64,000 nt of DNA from contig CAUYUJ010022522.1 in NCBI GenBank assembly GCA_963575745.1, positions 1 to 64,000 of the forward strand, written 5' to 3'. This stretch comes from Prorocentrum cordatum (lineage: Eukaryota; Sar; Dinophyceae; Prorocentrales; Prorocentraceae). The translations under genes and the position numbers were made by a program. A model generated the notes under the pieces. The model was not told the origin of the DNA, did not search any database, and saw only the letters and a list, made by a program, of their open reading frames with translations. Positions 1 through 9,386 of the stretch are shown piece after piece; within the stretch, counting starts at the first letter, position 1, and every line of letters begins with the position of its first letter.

Positions 1-365
1 TGGCTCCGGGCATCCAAAATCATGCCCGGGAATGGAGTTCTGGGAACTCGAAGACCACGAACTGGCCTACAGTTGGCTCCGGGCATTCAAAATGTGGCTC
101 GGGAATGGAGTTCTGGGAGCTCGAAGAACACGAAGTGGCCTACAGTTGGCTCCGGGCATCCAAAATCATGCCCGGGAATAGAGTTCTGGGAACTCGAAGA
201 CCACGAAGTGGCCTACAGTTGGCTCCGAGCATGCAAAATGTGGCCCGGGAATGGAGTTCTGGGAAGTCGAAGAGCACGAAGTGGCCTACAGGTGGCTCCG
301 GGCATCCAAAATGTGGCCCGGGATGAGGTTCTGGAGGTCGGAAGAAGCCGAATGTATGACTGTTG
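1..365. repeat. 73-bp tandem repeat, 5 copies
   Basis: Units begin at 1, 74, 147, 220 and 293, each with TGGCTCCGGGCAT-like starts and GGAATGGAGTTCTGGGA in the middle. Copies 1-4 differ by scattered substitutions; copy 5 is more diverged and fades out near 365. Period 73 is not a multiple of three, so the open frames across it are not evidence of a protein. The array probably continues to the left of the window. Confidence 0.93.
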
Positions 366-530
366 GCTTAAAACGACTTCTGCGGCACACCCTGCCGGCA
401 ACCCGCCAATACCCGCCCTGTGGAGTCATCTGCTGCTCTCTTTTGACCTACTGGGGAGACTAGCGTCATCTGATGATAGAAACTTATCAGACAAGCTGTT
501 AGGTAAAAAACAATATACAAGAATACACTT

Positions 531-760
531 GGCGGCGCGGCGGTTGCGGCGGCTGCGGCGGCGGCGGCGCGGTGGCGGCGGCGGCGGCTGCGGCGGCGCG
601 GCGGCGGCGGCTGCGGCGGCGCGGCAGGCGGCGGCGGCGGCCGGCGGCAGACGGCGGCGGCGGCGGCGGGCAGCGGCGGCGGCGGCTGCGGCGGCTGCGG
701 CGGCTGCGGCGGCGGCGGCGGCGGAGACGGCGGCGGCGGCGGCGGACTGGCCCCCAGTAG
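531..760. repeat. (CGG)n low-complexity tract
   Basis: Nearly pure GGC/GCG triplets with occasional GCT and GGA interruptions. All long open frames here are poly-Ala, poly-Arg or poly-Pro shadows of the triplet. Nothing recognisable is seen in 366-530 or in 760-1050. Confidence 0.9.
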
Positions 761-1059
761 CTGCCCATCCAAAGACGACTGCTGAATATGCTGAGGCTCG
801 GGCCAGACTCGGGTGCTACGTATGTGTCGGGAGGGCGGGTGGGAGTGAGCGAGACGGCTTGCGGGCGGGGAGGGGGTCTTGACCCCTCCCCGACCCCCTC
901 CCCTGGACTTGGACGGGGCGCCCCGCGAGGTGGCAGAGGGTCCTTTTTCGGCCCCTGGGAGGGCCAATGTTTGACACCCCTCACGAGGATCGTAGCCCCC
1001 GAGGGGGGGAGGCAAATCGAGGCCCCCACTCTTTTGATTGATGGTCTCCACGACGGCCT

Positions 1060-1300
1060 CAAGAGGTGCTCTAGGGCTCCTAAGAGAGCCCCAAGACAGC
1101 CCCTCTTGGGCCCCAAGAGGGTCCCAAGATGGCCCCCAGACGGCCTCAGAGAGGCCAAGATGACCTCCAAGATGGCTCAGATAGCCCGAGCTGGCTCAAG
1201 ATGGCCCCCAAGATGCTCCAAACGGTCCCAAAACCGCTCCAAGAGCGCCCAAGAGAGCCCCGTCCTGGGGGGGAGCTGAGTTGGGGACCCCCCCATCCTG
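1060..1300. repeat. degenerate CCCAAGANGGC repeat, locus 1
   Basis: Loosely spaced copies of CCCAAGATGGC, CCCAAGAGGGT and CCAAGACAGC fill this segment. The same degenerate word recurs at about 42250-42370, 48230-48330 and 54140-54240. It looks like an old short-period satellite. Confidence 0.6.
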
Positions 1301-1447
1301 TAATCGATGGCTTCCAAGATGATCCCAAGAGGGTTCCAAAAAGGCCCTCCAAACTCCCAGAAAGCAACAACAGCAGCAGCCGCAAGAGTACCTCTAGATG
1401 GTTCGATGAATCCTTGTCCGCGTCGTCCTCATCCTAGTACTCGTTTT

Positions 1448-1488
1448 CCTCCTCCTCCTCCTCCTCCTCCTCCTCCTCCTCCTCGCCC
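1448..1488. repeat. (CCT)n microsatellite
   Basis: Uninterrupted CCT triplets. The following 1489-2235 stretch has ordinary composition but no ORF or motif that I can support. Confidence 0.95.
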
Positions 1489-2236
1489 CCACGCGGCCCC
1501 CAAGGATGGCCCGAAGAGGCCTTCCAAAGCCACCCCTTTGCTCCCGGAGATCTTTCGGTTCACCCTGGTTGCTCTCTTTGTTTCCCTAGATGTGTCTCCT
1601 TGTCCCTTTTTCCCGTCAGCTCTCATGGGCAGGGCTTCTGAATGGGCCGGTGAGGATACGTTATTTGTTCGCGAGCGCGCAGGAAAGCCAGGCGCCGTCA
1701 AGAAACGCGGCTAACGAGCAGCGGTTTAAATTCCGCACAGGAGCGCACAGGAGCGAGCTACGCTGCGGCTCAGAAACTGGTGGGGCTACTTTTTGTCAGC
1801 AGCCGCAGGCGAGAGCGCCAGCGGCGAGTAACGTCCAAGCGGGCCGCGCGGGAGCCTAATTGCCTAGCGCGGAGCAGAGCAGGACCTGCCGCCAGGGGAA
1901 GCCGCAGCGCAGGGGCTGCGGGGCAGAGCCCGGGGTGGGGACTGCAAGCTGCTGTGGCTGCCAGGGAGCTGCAAGCGTGCAAAGACCAGGGAGCTGAGTC
2001 AACAGGTGTGTGAATTGGGGCCCCGGTGGGGATACTTTTCCTCGCGGCCTCAAGCGAGAGGCAGGAGGCGTCCGAAAAGTCGAAAACCTGGGGGGGGATA
2101 CGCGAAACGTGAAGAATGCGGGTCTGACAATCCTGGGCCCGTGGAAGGCCCCACGAAGCCCAGAACGGCTACGAACCTCGCGATCCGTTTCCCTCAGGGC
2201 CCGCTTACTTCATGGCGACTCTCCTTTCTACTTCTC

Positions 2237-2405
2237 CCTCGAGGAGGAGGAGGAGGAGGTAGGAGAAGGAGAAGGATGAGGGGGAGGAGGAGGAGAAGGA
2301 GGAGGAGGAGGAGGAGGAGGAGGAGGCGGAGGAGGCGGAGGAGGAGGAGGAGGAGGAGGAGGAGGAGAAGGGGGAGGAGGAGGAGGGGGAGGAGGAGGAG
2401 GACTC
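2237..2405. repeat. (GGA)n microsatellite
   Basis: Long GGA tract with AGA and GCG interruptions. It lies directly downstream (minus sense) of the channel exon at 2504-2431, so it would be intronic on that gene model. Confidence 0.95.
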
Positions 2406-2430
2406 CCCAGCAGGTCCGAGACCGCGGCCC

Positions 2431-2504
2431 ATGTTGCTGTCGCGGATGGGCTGCCTGTAGACGCCCGTGGCGTCCGCCGCGGCGTACATCACGTCGACCC
2501 AGCC
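2431..2504 (-). CDS. voltage-gated cation channel, exon after the pore helix (partial gene)
   Basis: Read on the minus strand from 2504 the frame gives GWVDVMYAAADATG followed by YRQPIRDSNM. This is the stretch after the selectivity-filter region in four-domain voltage-gated Ca2+/Na+ channels, where the family usually reads TTEGW-VDVM then QPIRD. It joins in frame to the exon at 3888-3820: that exon ends in ATTE and this one starts with GW, giving the classic T-x-E-G-W filter. The acceptor is CACGAG|GGC (AG|G). The exon's 3' end is uncertain; homology fades after SNM near 2431. Such channels sit in the plasma membrane and pass Ca2+ or Na+. The next exons (S6 segment) are not found between 1 and 2430 and may lie outside the window. 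Confidence 0.72.
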
Positions 2505-3819
2505 CTCGTGGAGGCTCGCAGGCCAGCGCAAGGCTGCACTGTGTCAAGGAGGCAGCGCGGGAAGGAGCAGCAGTGGAGGGGAGGTGCAGTCAACCCGTGT
2601 AAGAAGCATGCGCGGTAGGGATGCAAGGACCTTGGACGCCCATTTCGACGCTTTCCGAGCGGGCCGCGGCCAACGAAAGCGGCCAAGGGTGGGCCGGGGA
2701 GGCAAGGGTGCAAGGGTACCCTTGAGAAGGCTGCCCATCCTTGCTGTGCGGGTTGACTGTACCCAGGAGGGTGCGAGGGAGGGCACGGCAGCGCAAGGGG
2801 AAGGGGGGAGGGCGAAAAACGCGAGCACGAGAGAGAGGGGGGGGCAGAAGGGGGTGGAACACAACTGCGAGAGAAGGGGGGGCACGCCAGGCGCGCTGAC
2901 GCCTCATCTGACGTCCTGGCCCTCCCTCCTATCCCTTCCCGCTGAGCTGGCTTTTCTCTGTCCGCGGACGCGCGCCACGGCCGTCCTGCAGCTCCCACCG
3001 GAAGACCGCATCGTGTTGTGCGCAGTCGGGGACAGGGGAACTGCGTGCAAAAGATGGGGAGGTGGCGGGTGAGCAGAAGAGTGAATAATAATAATAAGAA
3101 GAAGAAGAAGAAGAAGAAGAAGGAGGCGCCGTGCACGTCAGAGGTGCACGGGCAGGAACAGTGGCGCCGGCATGACCGCCACCGAATGCAGTGAAACAAT
3201 GCGATGGACAACGCTCTCTCGGTATCCCCGTCCCCATGGGCAGGGACCGTCTAAACACTCGAAAAAGCCCGCAGAAGAGTGAGCGGGAGGAAAACGGCAA
3301 GGACGCACAGCAGCAGCAGGAGCTTGAGTGGAAGCAGCCGGAGGAGCAGGAAACCACGGGAAGGCGGAGGGGAAATGAGGGGGGCGACAACCACGAAGAG
3401 GGACTCGGATCTAGGAAAGCGGCCCGCGCTGGGGCGAGAGCACCTTTCTGAACGACAGGGGCACAGCGCCCATCCGAAAATGAGGCCCAAGCTGCAGCGG
3501 GAGCACCGTGTTGAGGCACCGAAGACAGTCGTATGAGAACAAAAGATATAACAGAACAAATCAGCATGCGGAGAGGGCCCGCCATCTTCTGGACAGAGTC
3601 AAGGGAAAGAGGAGAACAGTACTCATACTGCTTGATTGTGGAACCGGCGCGCGCTGGGCGTGGCCAAATGAGGGCAGGCAGCGTGGCATCGTCCTTTCCC
3701 CTCGCGCCCTGCCCCGGAGACAGTGCGACATGCCAAGATGTCCACCCTGCGGCCCTAGCCCTGTCCGTGGAACGACCTGGAGGGGAGCTGGCCCCGCCGC
3801 CGCAGGCAGGACGCCCGTC
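2505..3819 (-). other. intron between channel exons, GA donor / AG|G acceptor
   Basis: Inferred intron of 1315 bases. Its donor begins GACGGG right after the codon GAG at 3822-3820, and its acceptor ends CACGAG before GGC at 2504. GA and GC donors and a G after the acceptor AG are described for dinoflagellate introns. The intron contains an AAT/AAG run (about 3085-3124) and no other gene that I can support. Confidence 0.6.
3085..3124. repeat. (AAT)n/(AAG)n microsatellite
   Basis: AATAATAATAAG followed by an uninterrupted AAG run, inside the inferred channel intron. Confidence 0.93.
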
Positions 3820-3888
3820 CTCGGTGGTTGCGATCTCGAACAGCGCCAGCAGCGCGTTGAAGATGTTGTCGAAGTTCTGGCTCAGCAC
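3820..3888 (-). CDS. voltage-gated cation channel, pore-loop exon (partial gene)
   Basis: The minus-strand frame reads VLSQ then NFDNIFNALLALFEIATTE. This is the pore helix and start of the selectivity filter of voltage-gated Ca2+/Na+ channels, whose repeats typically read NFDN-x-x-x-A-x-L-x-LF-x-x-x-T-x-E-G-W. The exon is exactly 23 codons if it starts after the acceptor ACAG at 3889-3892 and ends with GAG. The acidic filter residue (E of TTE) is present. Upstream exons for the voltage sensor and S5 are not visible to 5.6 kb on this strand, so the gene has long introns or is a fragment. Which of the four domains this is cannot be told from one pore. Confidence 0.78.
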
Positions 3889-3902
3889 CTGTGTTCATCG
3901 TG

Positions 3903-3965
3903 AGCCTTCTCCTCCTCCTCCTCCTCCTGTGATCTGTGCTGCTGCTGCTGCTGCTCCTCTTCGGC
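3903..3965. repeat. CTC and CTG triplet runs
   Basis: A short CTC run followed by a CTG run (about 3938-3957), next to the pore exon on its upstream (minus-sense) side. Probably intronic. Confidence 0.9.
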
Positions 3966-5510
3966 CGACGCGGGGCAACAAGATCTGGTCTAACACCTCA
4001 AGGGATTGGGGAGGGTACAGCACAGGGCAGTAGGGAGGCATAGTATGTCAGAGCCGCTGACTCAACGGTCGGTACTGACTGCTGGCTTGGGCTATCGCGG
4101 CGATTGTCGATCGCATTGGGCTGGAACCACATGCACCGATCCCGACACGGGCTACTGGGACTGCTCTTTCGACGCGACCCCCAAAGATGACACCGACATT
4201 CCGCGCTCAACGACAATTGCAACGGGATATCGGTCGAAGGGAACTTGACCTAATCGAAGGCGTTCGATCTAAACGAACTTGCTTGGGGATCTACTTGCGA
4301 TCGGTGAACCTGGCGATCACTCGAATCCCGTCCAGTTGCTGCAAGGAACGCTTAGTATTTCAAATTACGGATTATCAGAACAACTTCTAAAAGGCATCGA
4401 AGCTTCGATACAGCTGCCCTGGCATGTAAACCAAGCATGGTTCGCCCTGTGCGACAGATTTTGCCGAGACAGAATCGACTGTCGCCTCCGTCTAGGTCGG
4501 GAGCCAGCCACACGACCTTCGCATAGAGCCTGAACACGAATCGATCGTCATCGTCGGAGAGGCCTTCCCTCGCATCAGGCATCGGCGGTATTTCCGAACT
4601 CTGGGTGGTGGTTATCCTGATCCAAACCGCATCCCCGCGCGAACCACTGGGGGGATCCCATTCGCATCGAAATCGTAGCGCATTCCACCTTGATCGGCAT
4701 GGTCGGAGTACCAGCTCCCCCATGGCCGACCAAGCCCTTGAGGCACGCGATGCGGGCTTCCAAATGGGAAAGTCGGATTGATCTCCTTGAATATGGTTGC
4801 GCCCAAAACTGTTCCTTCTTCGCCGTCGTCCATGTAATGCGCCACTCAATAAGAAACAGAGTGGCATGCCACTGCACGGCAGCGCAAGCGTTCTTGTCCG
4901 AATCTTGATGCACATCGGCACTGCTTCGCAAATCGACCACCCGCGCGTGCTGGAGAAACTGCACTCCGTCCGCTCGCCCTTGAGTGCCATCGAAAGTGCC
5001 AAATGATGTCACTTCCAAATTCAACTGCTGGGCCAAATCTTTTGTACGTATTCCGGTATTCATGCCGACGCTGATGTTTGACCCTTGTCACTGCGCCGGC
5101 TCTCGAAATCGGGCAGACGATCAAAGACTCTTGCGCCGCCGAGCCGTGACGACCATGTGGGACTCGAGCTTCTGACACGTAGACGTGATCGAGTGCCTGT
5201 GTAATTCCTGTGTGGCCTCCGCGATCTAGGCATCGTGCTACCATAAGGAACGCTAAACCTCTGACAAGTGGACTTTTCTGGCCACCTGCGAGCCCAGGCC
5301 ACGAACAGGTTCCTGGACATGAGACTAAGGAACGACCCGAAACCCATAGCCCTCCTAAGCCCATGCTGGTCCTCAATTTACCGTCACTATTGTATCTTCA
5401 CCAGTGCGGCTCTTCGGACTGAAGGTGCTCAGCAGCGGCTGCACTACGGCCCCTGCCATATCGAAGGGTGACCGCGCTCGCTGTGCACGTATGTCAGACG
5501 TGGCGCGGGC
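3966..5510. other. no supported gene; possibly decayed coding sequence
   Basis: The composition is more balanced here (less GC, no triplet runs) than in the surroundings. Minus-strand frames between 5376 and 4350 stay open in overlapping pieces (5376-4846, 5063-4575, 5002-4352) as if one ORF had been frameshifted several times, but no fragment matches a family that I recognise. It may be intron sequence of the channel gene or an old dead element. Confidence 0.3.
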
Positions 5511-5517
5511 ACGCCCG

Positions 5518-5567
5518 TCCTGCCTCCCTCCCTCCCTCCCTCCCTCCCTCTCTCTCTCTTTCTCTCT
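5518..5567. repeat. (CCCT)n then (CT)n tract
   Basis: Six to seven CCCT repeats run into CT dinucleotides, about 150 bases upstream of the LINE-like first ORF. It could be part of the element's 5' untranslated region, but nothing else supports that. Confidence 0.85.
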
Positions 5568-6065
5568 AGTCTCGGCTCGAGAGTGCTCTGCACTCAGACC
5601 GCAGCTACGACGCGAAGCGCCCCGCCTCGGAGTCAGACTCCCAGGCCTCGCGAGACCGGAGAGGTCCCAGCAGGACCCTACTGATTCGCGTCACCTCTCC
5701 GCACCAGAGTGCCCGCAGCAATGGCCCCCAAGAAGCCGGAGCGCCGTCACTCTTCAAAGCAGCCTCCGAGCTCCCGTCCCACGCGCCCTGCTGCTGAAGG
5801 GTCCCTCCTTCAACGCAAGCAGGACTGCATCGCAGCGTTCAGGCAAGCGGGGTCTGACCGCCCCACGGCCGCCTATAACGGGCTAGCCGAACTGAACGCG
5901 GACGAGCTCCAGGCAAAGTACGACATGCACAAGTCCAACAGGAAGAAGCTTGGCAGCGCCCTTATCCGCATGTGCGCCGCCAACCAGATCAGCTACACGC
6001 TCGACCACTACCAGCGCAGCAAGCCTAAGCGCACTGGCGGTGACACATCGCACCCACCATCGGGT

Positions 6066-6088
6066 TCCGCACGTCTTCAGGCTGCGGA
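6066..6088 (+). repeat. CTTCAG hairpin 1
   Basis: Outer stem TCCGCA/TGCGGA (6 bp), bulged C at 6072, inner stem GTCT/AGGC (one T-G wobble), loop TC at 6077-6078. It lies in the gag-like ORF, where the core is read in the CTT-CAG phase (RLQAA). Confidence 0.85.
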
Positions 6089-7401
6089 CACCCAATTCAT
6101 GGCCTTGGACCCTGCCTTTTGGAAGGTCCCTGTTCTTGCCGAACCCACCTCGCCTGACGACGGCAAGACGTACAAGCCCAGCATCAGCCTCCACGACTTC
6201 GAGAGTGGCGAACGGCTGCTGCAACACCACCTCGGGCAGGGCAAGCGAGCCACGGGCCAGCTCGCGATAGCTGTCATGGGCCCGAGAAACGACAACTACG
6301 TCGGTACCGAGCTCGCCGTCCCCGTCCTGAAGCGCCACCCCAAGGCGCCCAAAGTGGTCCACACGCACGCCCCCGTGATCGTGTACCAGCTGGGCACCAA
6401 GGAGGTCGCCTGCACGGAAAAGGTAGCCGTCGCCACCATCGACCCTGCCGACCACGTCTGCTGGATTCGGGCGACCATACACGAGACCGAGGCAATTGCC
6501 GCAGTCCCCTCCATGCACCAGGCCTTCGAGGACCAGTTCTCGGGAGGTGCCCCCGTGAACGGTGGTCCACGCGCCAAGGGCCCTTTTCGAGGCGACTCCG
6601 CTCCACTGGACAAGGCGCGCCAAAAGCACAAGGAGTCCAAGAAAGACGCTCGCCGCCAGGGGCTCGATGGCCAGCTCCAGGACACCTTCAAGGCCCTCTT
6701 CCACGGCAACTTTAAAGCCGTCACCATCCTCGAACCCTGCTAAAGCCTAGGCAGGTTTGGATCGGGCGTCGGAAAGAGGTCCCTGGCTGCCACCTTCGGC
6801 GTCAGTCTCCAAGCGGTCGACAAGGTCCTGGCGGGATCAGGGCAACTCGGTGCCACCTACGACCTCCGCAACGTAGGTGCAGACGAGCCCACCGCCGACA
6901 AGTATCAGACCGTGTGGTTCCCTGAGGACCAGCCCATCACGATGGCAGACGCGTTCCAGAAGTCGGTGGAACTCAAGGCCCTGGGAGTCGTCAGGCACGG
7001 CAAGTCAGGCCTGCTGGGGATCCGTGTTCCGCGGGGGTCTGACGTCGCCAAGGCCGCTGCTGTCAGCATCCGCGGCTGCGAGGCCACCCTCGCCAAGACG
7101 CGCTACCGCATCACTGGCATTGCGGCACGCCACGCCACGCTGACCCAGCTCGCCAAGACTCTCACGGGCCCGTCCGTTAAATGGAACTGCGAGGTCTACC
7201 ACACCGCCTGGGACCCAGCCACTGCGGCCCAGTTTGCCTTAGTGCGCGCTCATCGGCCCCCACTCACCTATACGGTGCAGGTCGCGGGGTGCCCCATCCC
7301 GTGGAGCATCACCGAGGCCCCGCTGGCTGAGGTGGCGCCGAAGCGGGACAACGTTACCATCGTCACGCCTACCACCATCACAGAGCCTGCGACGCCGCCA
7401 G

Positions 7402-7432
7402 CCGGTGGTGGCGGCTTCAGCCCCGCCACCGG
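7402..7432 (+). repeat. CTTCAG hairpin 2
   Basis: Outer stem 7402-7411 with 7423-7432, ten pairs with one T-G wobble (CCGGTGGTGG with CCGCCACCGG). Bulged C at 7412, inner stem GGCT/AGCC, loop TC. The core is read in the TTC-AGC phase and gives the peptide GGFSP. Confidence 0.92.
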
Positions 7433-8294
7433 TACACTCCTCACCAAAGCGGCCCAGAGCCCCTACCTCCACGACCTCATGACTGCCACGCCCAAAGGCA
7501 AGGGCGTCGCACCGCTCCTGACCCCCAAGGAGGAGCCTTTAGCCAAGAGCCACCGCTCCTCCAGCGGGAAACGTGACGCCACGCCGCCCGCAAGGCCACC
7601 CCGCGCCCCAGGCCGCAGCTCTTCTGCGCCCCCTCACGGCACGGACGGAGCCGCTGAACCGACGGCCGCCCCAGGACCAGGTGGCCACGACCCCTGGCTT
7701 GGCACGGCGGCGGCGGAAGGAGGGGGCCACACCGAAGGCGCCGCTGCCACAGCCGCCGAAGTACCAGGTGACGTCGTTGACGTCGAGATCCTCTCATCAG
7801 GCGATGAATACAGCGAGGCCTCCCACGAACTAAACACCTTCGGCGAGCGCTTCGCATCGGCCTCCAAACCGCCCGATGCTGCCACGACCCGCATCCAGCA
7901 CATGGAACAGCAGCACGAGCTACTAGCCACCACGGTGGATAACATGCAGATGCAGCTTGCGGGCGTTCTCTCCTCCCAGGCCACACTTACGGAGCACGTT
8001 TCAGGGCTGGAACGGGGGCTTGCCACCGTCGTCACCCAGCAACAGACGGCAACCGCCGACGCCGCTGCGCTGCGCGGCGACATCCAGACCCTCCTCGGGC
8101 ACCTCACGGGAGGCACCATCCACCTGCCACAAGCGGCCACTCTGGAAGCTAAGAAGGAGGAAGCCGCAGCGGCCGCCGAGCCCGCGGCAGCCTGCAGTGC
8201 GACCGACCAGCCAGGCCAGGCCACCCCAGGGACGGGCCCCCCAGGGGCCGACAAAGGCAAGGACAAGGGTCGGGCCACCCAGGAACCCGATTGA

Positions 8295-8594
8295 AGGTGC
8301 CTCAGAGAGCCCGCCTCAGCCCTCCGAGGAAGCGCCTTCAGAGGCATCTATTCCCTCTTCGCGTCGTATCTCTTTCTTGTCACCTCATGTCTGTTTTGGC
8401 AGCAGCACGCGCAAGCTATCTGGTGTAGGGGCACCCGTAGTCTTGCAGGGGGCGTGATTGTAGCAATGTACATGAGCATTCAGGGGTATTTGAGGACGTG
8501 TGCTGCCACGCAGCTTTCGGCTCATCGCTCGCGCCGCCCGCCAGGCCTCGCCATCATGTGTCGCCTTGCCTGCGGCCTGGCCCTCCCCTCGCTG
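8295..8594. other. no supported gene
   Basis: Spacer after the gag-like stop. It includes one CTTCAG at 8336-8341 that does not form the family hairpin. No ORF with recognisable content. Confidence 0.5.
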
Positions 8595-8631
8595 GCTGGA
8601 GCACACCCGTCTTCAGGCGGTGCGCCCCAGC
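8595..8631 (+). repeat. CTTCAG hairpin 3
   Basis: Thirteen outer-stem positions (8595-8607 with 8619-8631) pair except two A-C mismatches. Bulged C at 8608, inner stem GTCT/AGGC, loop TC at 8613-8614. It is outside any ORF that I can support, so coding constraint does not explain it. Confidence 0.92.
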
Positions 8632-8642
8632 ACGGAGGAGAG

Positions 8643-8959
8643 GCTTTCCTGCGACATGCGTAGCGTGGGACGCTCTTCTACCTTTACGATGACAGCATCT
8701 ACAAATACGATCACAGCGCCATTTTGGACCCGATCGTGAACAGCACCGCCGCCGCTGGTCCGTGCGGCACCGGGCTGCTGGGCGCCCCCGCGAGCGCCTG
8801 GCCTGAGCAGCACCAGGGGCCCTGCCCCACGCGCTGCCCCCCTGGGACTTCGACGGCTACTACTATGCCTACGCCGAGTACAAGCACGTCTCCTACGAGC
8901 ACGCCCTCGTCAACTACGACACATGCATCGCAGTCGACCGCCGATTTTGCCGCAGCTGA
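8643..8959 (+). pseudogene. decayed accessory ORF fragment of the LINE-like element
   Basis: One frame reads TLFYLYDDSIYKYDHSAILD after a TAG at 8661-8663. Past the C6 run at 8837-8842 a second frame reads PWDFDGYYYAYAEYK and continues to a TGA at 8957-8959. The Tyr/Asp-rich content in both frames contrasts with the Pro/Arg shadows of other frames and indicates real but frameshifted coding sequence. The family is not recognised. Confidence 0.45.
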
Positions 8960-9039
8960 GCTGACTCCTGCGTCCTCCGGCCACGCCTCACACCGCATGC
9001 AAGTTCAGCTACGAGGGCTACCATCACTCAATACGACGC

Positions 9040-9122
9040 CTGCGGTCGACCGTCGTACAGCATATCCTCGATGGCACCCTGTCTTCAGCTTGTCCTCGAC
9101 CGTCGTGCAGCATATCCTCGAC
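9040..9122 (+). repeat. short tandem duplication, about 54-bp spacing
   Basis: TCGACCGTCGTACAGCATAT followed by CCTCGA recurs about 54 bases later with one change (GTGCAG for GTACAG). A weaker third relative follows the A-rich tract near 9430-9470, where the same frame spells a similar peptide (LPSLNTTPAVDRRT against LPPTTTPAAVRRT). Confidence 0.6.
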
Positions 9123-9142
9123 AGGGCCGCTGGCAAGGCCCA

Positions 9143-9178
9143 GGCACGCAGTGGCGGCTTCAGCCCCGCTGCAGTGCC
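9143..9178 (+). repeat. CTTCAG hairpin 4
   Basis: Stem GCAGTGG/CCGCTGC (one T-G wobble), then a bulged A at 9173, then GGCAC/GTGCC. Bulged C at 9155, inner stem GGCT/AGCC, loop TC at 9160-9161. The central 28 bases are identical to hairpin 5. It ends about 20 bases before the A-rich tract. Confidence 0.92.
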
Positions 9179-9199
9179 ATGGCTGCCACCGCCCCCGCA

Positions 9200-9270
9200 T
9201 GAAAAAAAAAAAAAAAATAAAAAAAAAAAAAATAAAAAAAAAAAAAAAAAAAAATAAAAAAAAAAAAAAG

Positions 9271-9349
<79 letters not shown>

Positions 9350-9386
9350 AACAAAAAAAAACAAAAAAATAAAAAAAACAAAAAAG
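9200..9386 (+). repeat. A-rich insertion 1 (about 187 bp)
   Basis: Almost pure A with isolated T, G and C. Coding-like sequence with related peptides is present on both sides, so it looks inserted into the element and not its terminal tail. It could be a genuine 3' tail if two elements abut here. Confidence 0.7.

Larger units (their letters stand above)
5721..8294 (+). pseudogene. gag-like first ORF of the LINE-like element, one in-frame stop
   Basis: From the ATG at 5721 (MAPKKPERRHSSK, a basic start) one frame runs 857 codons to the TGA at 8292-8294. It is interrupted only by a TAA at 6741-6743. Reading resumes in the same frame at once (SLGRFGSGVGKRS), so this is a point nonsense mutation or a readthrough site. 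The C-terminal part (about codons 723-795) has a heptad-like stretch with HMEQQHELLATTVDNMQMQL, a likely coiled coil for ORF1 self-assembly, then an Ala/Lys/Glu-rich tail. The middle is Pro/Ala/Thr-rich. No zinc knuckle was seen. Its position ahead of endonuclease and reverse-transcriptase ORFs on the same strand suggests the RNA-binding ORF1 of a non-LTR retroelement. It contains hairpins at 6066 and 7402. Confidence 0.6.

Noticed and set aside
1-365. CRISPR array
   Set aside because: Units are head-to-tail 73-mers without unique spacers.
531-760. Long Ala/Arg-rich open frames on both strands
   Set aside because: They are shadows of the CGG triplet run; no unique coding sequence is attached.
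4300-4340. tRNA-like T-arm (CACTCGAATCCCGTCC)
   Set aside because: No acceptor, D-arm or anticodon arm could be placed around it.
4352-5376. Overlapping minus-strand frames as a named gene
   Set aside because: No fragment matches a family that I can recognise and the frames break repeatedly; left as an unsupported region.
8330-8346. CTTCAG at 8336
   Set aside because: The inner stem does not pair (GCCT against AGAG) and no outer stem exists. Similar failures at 9078, 22555, 23510, 32733, 34024, 38403, 54995, 55953, 57926 and 59169.
9200-9386. Poly(A) tract as the definite 3' end of a retroelement
   Set aside because: Related coding fragments lie on both sides, so an end cannot be claimed from this window alone.
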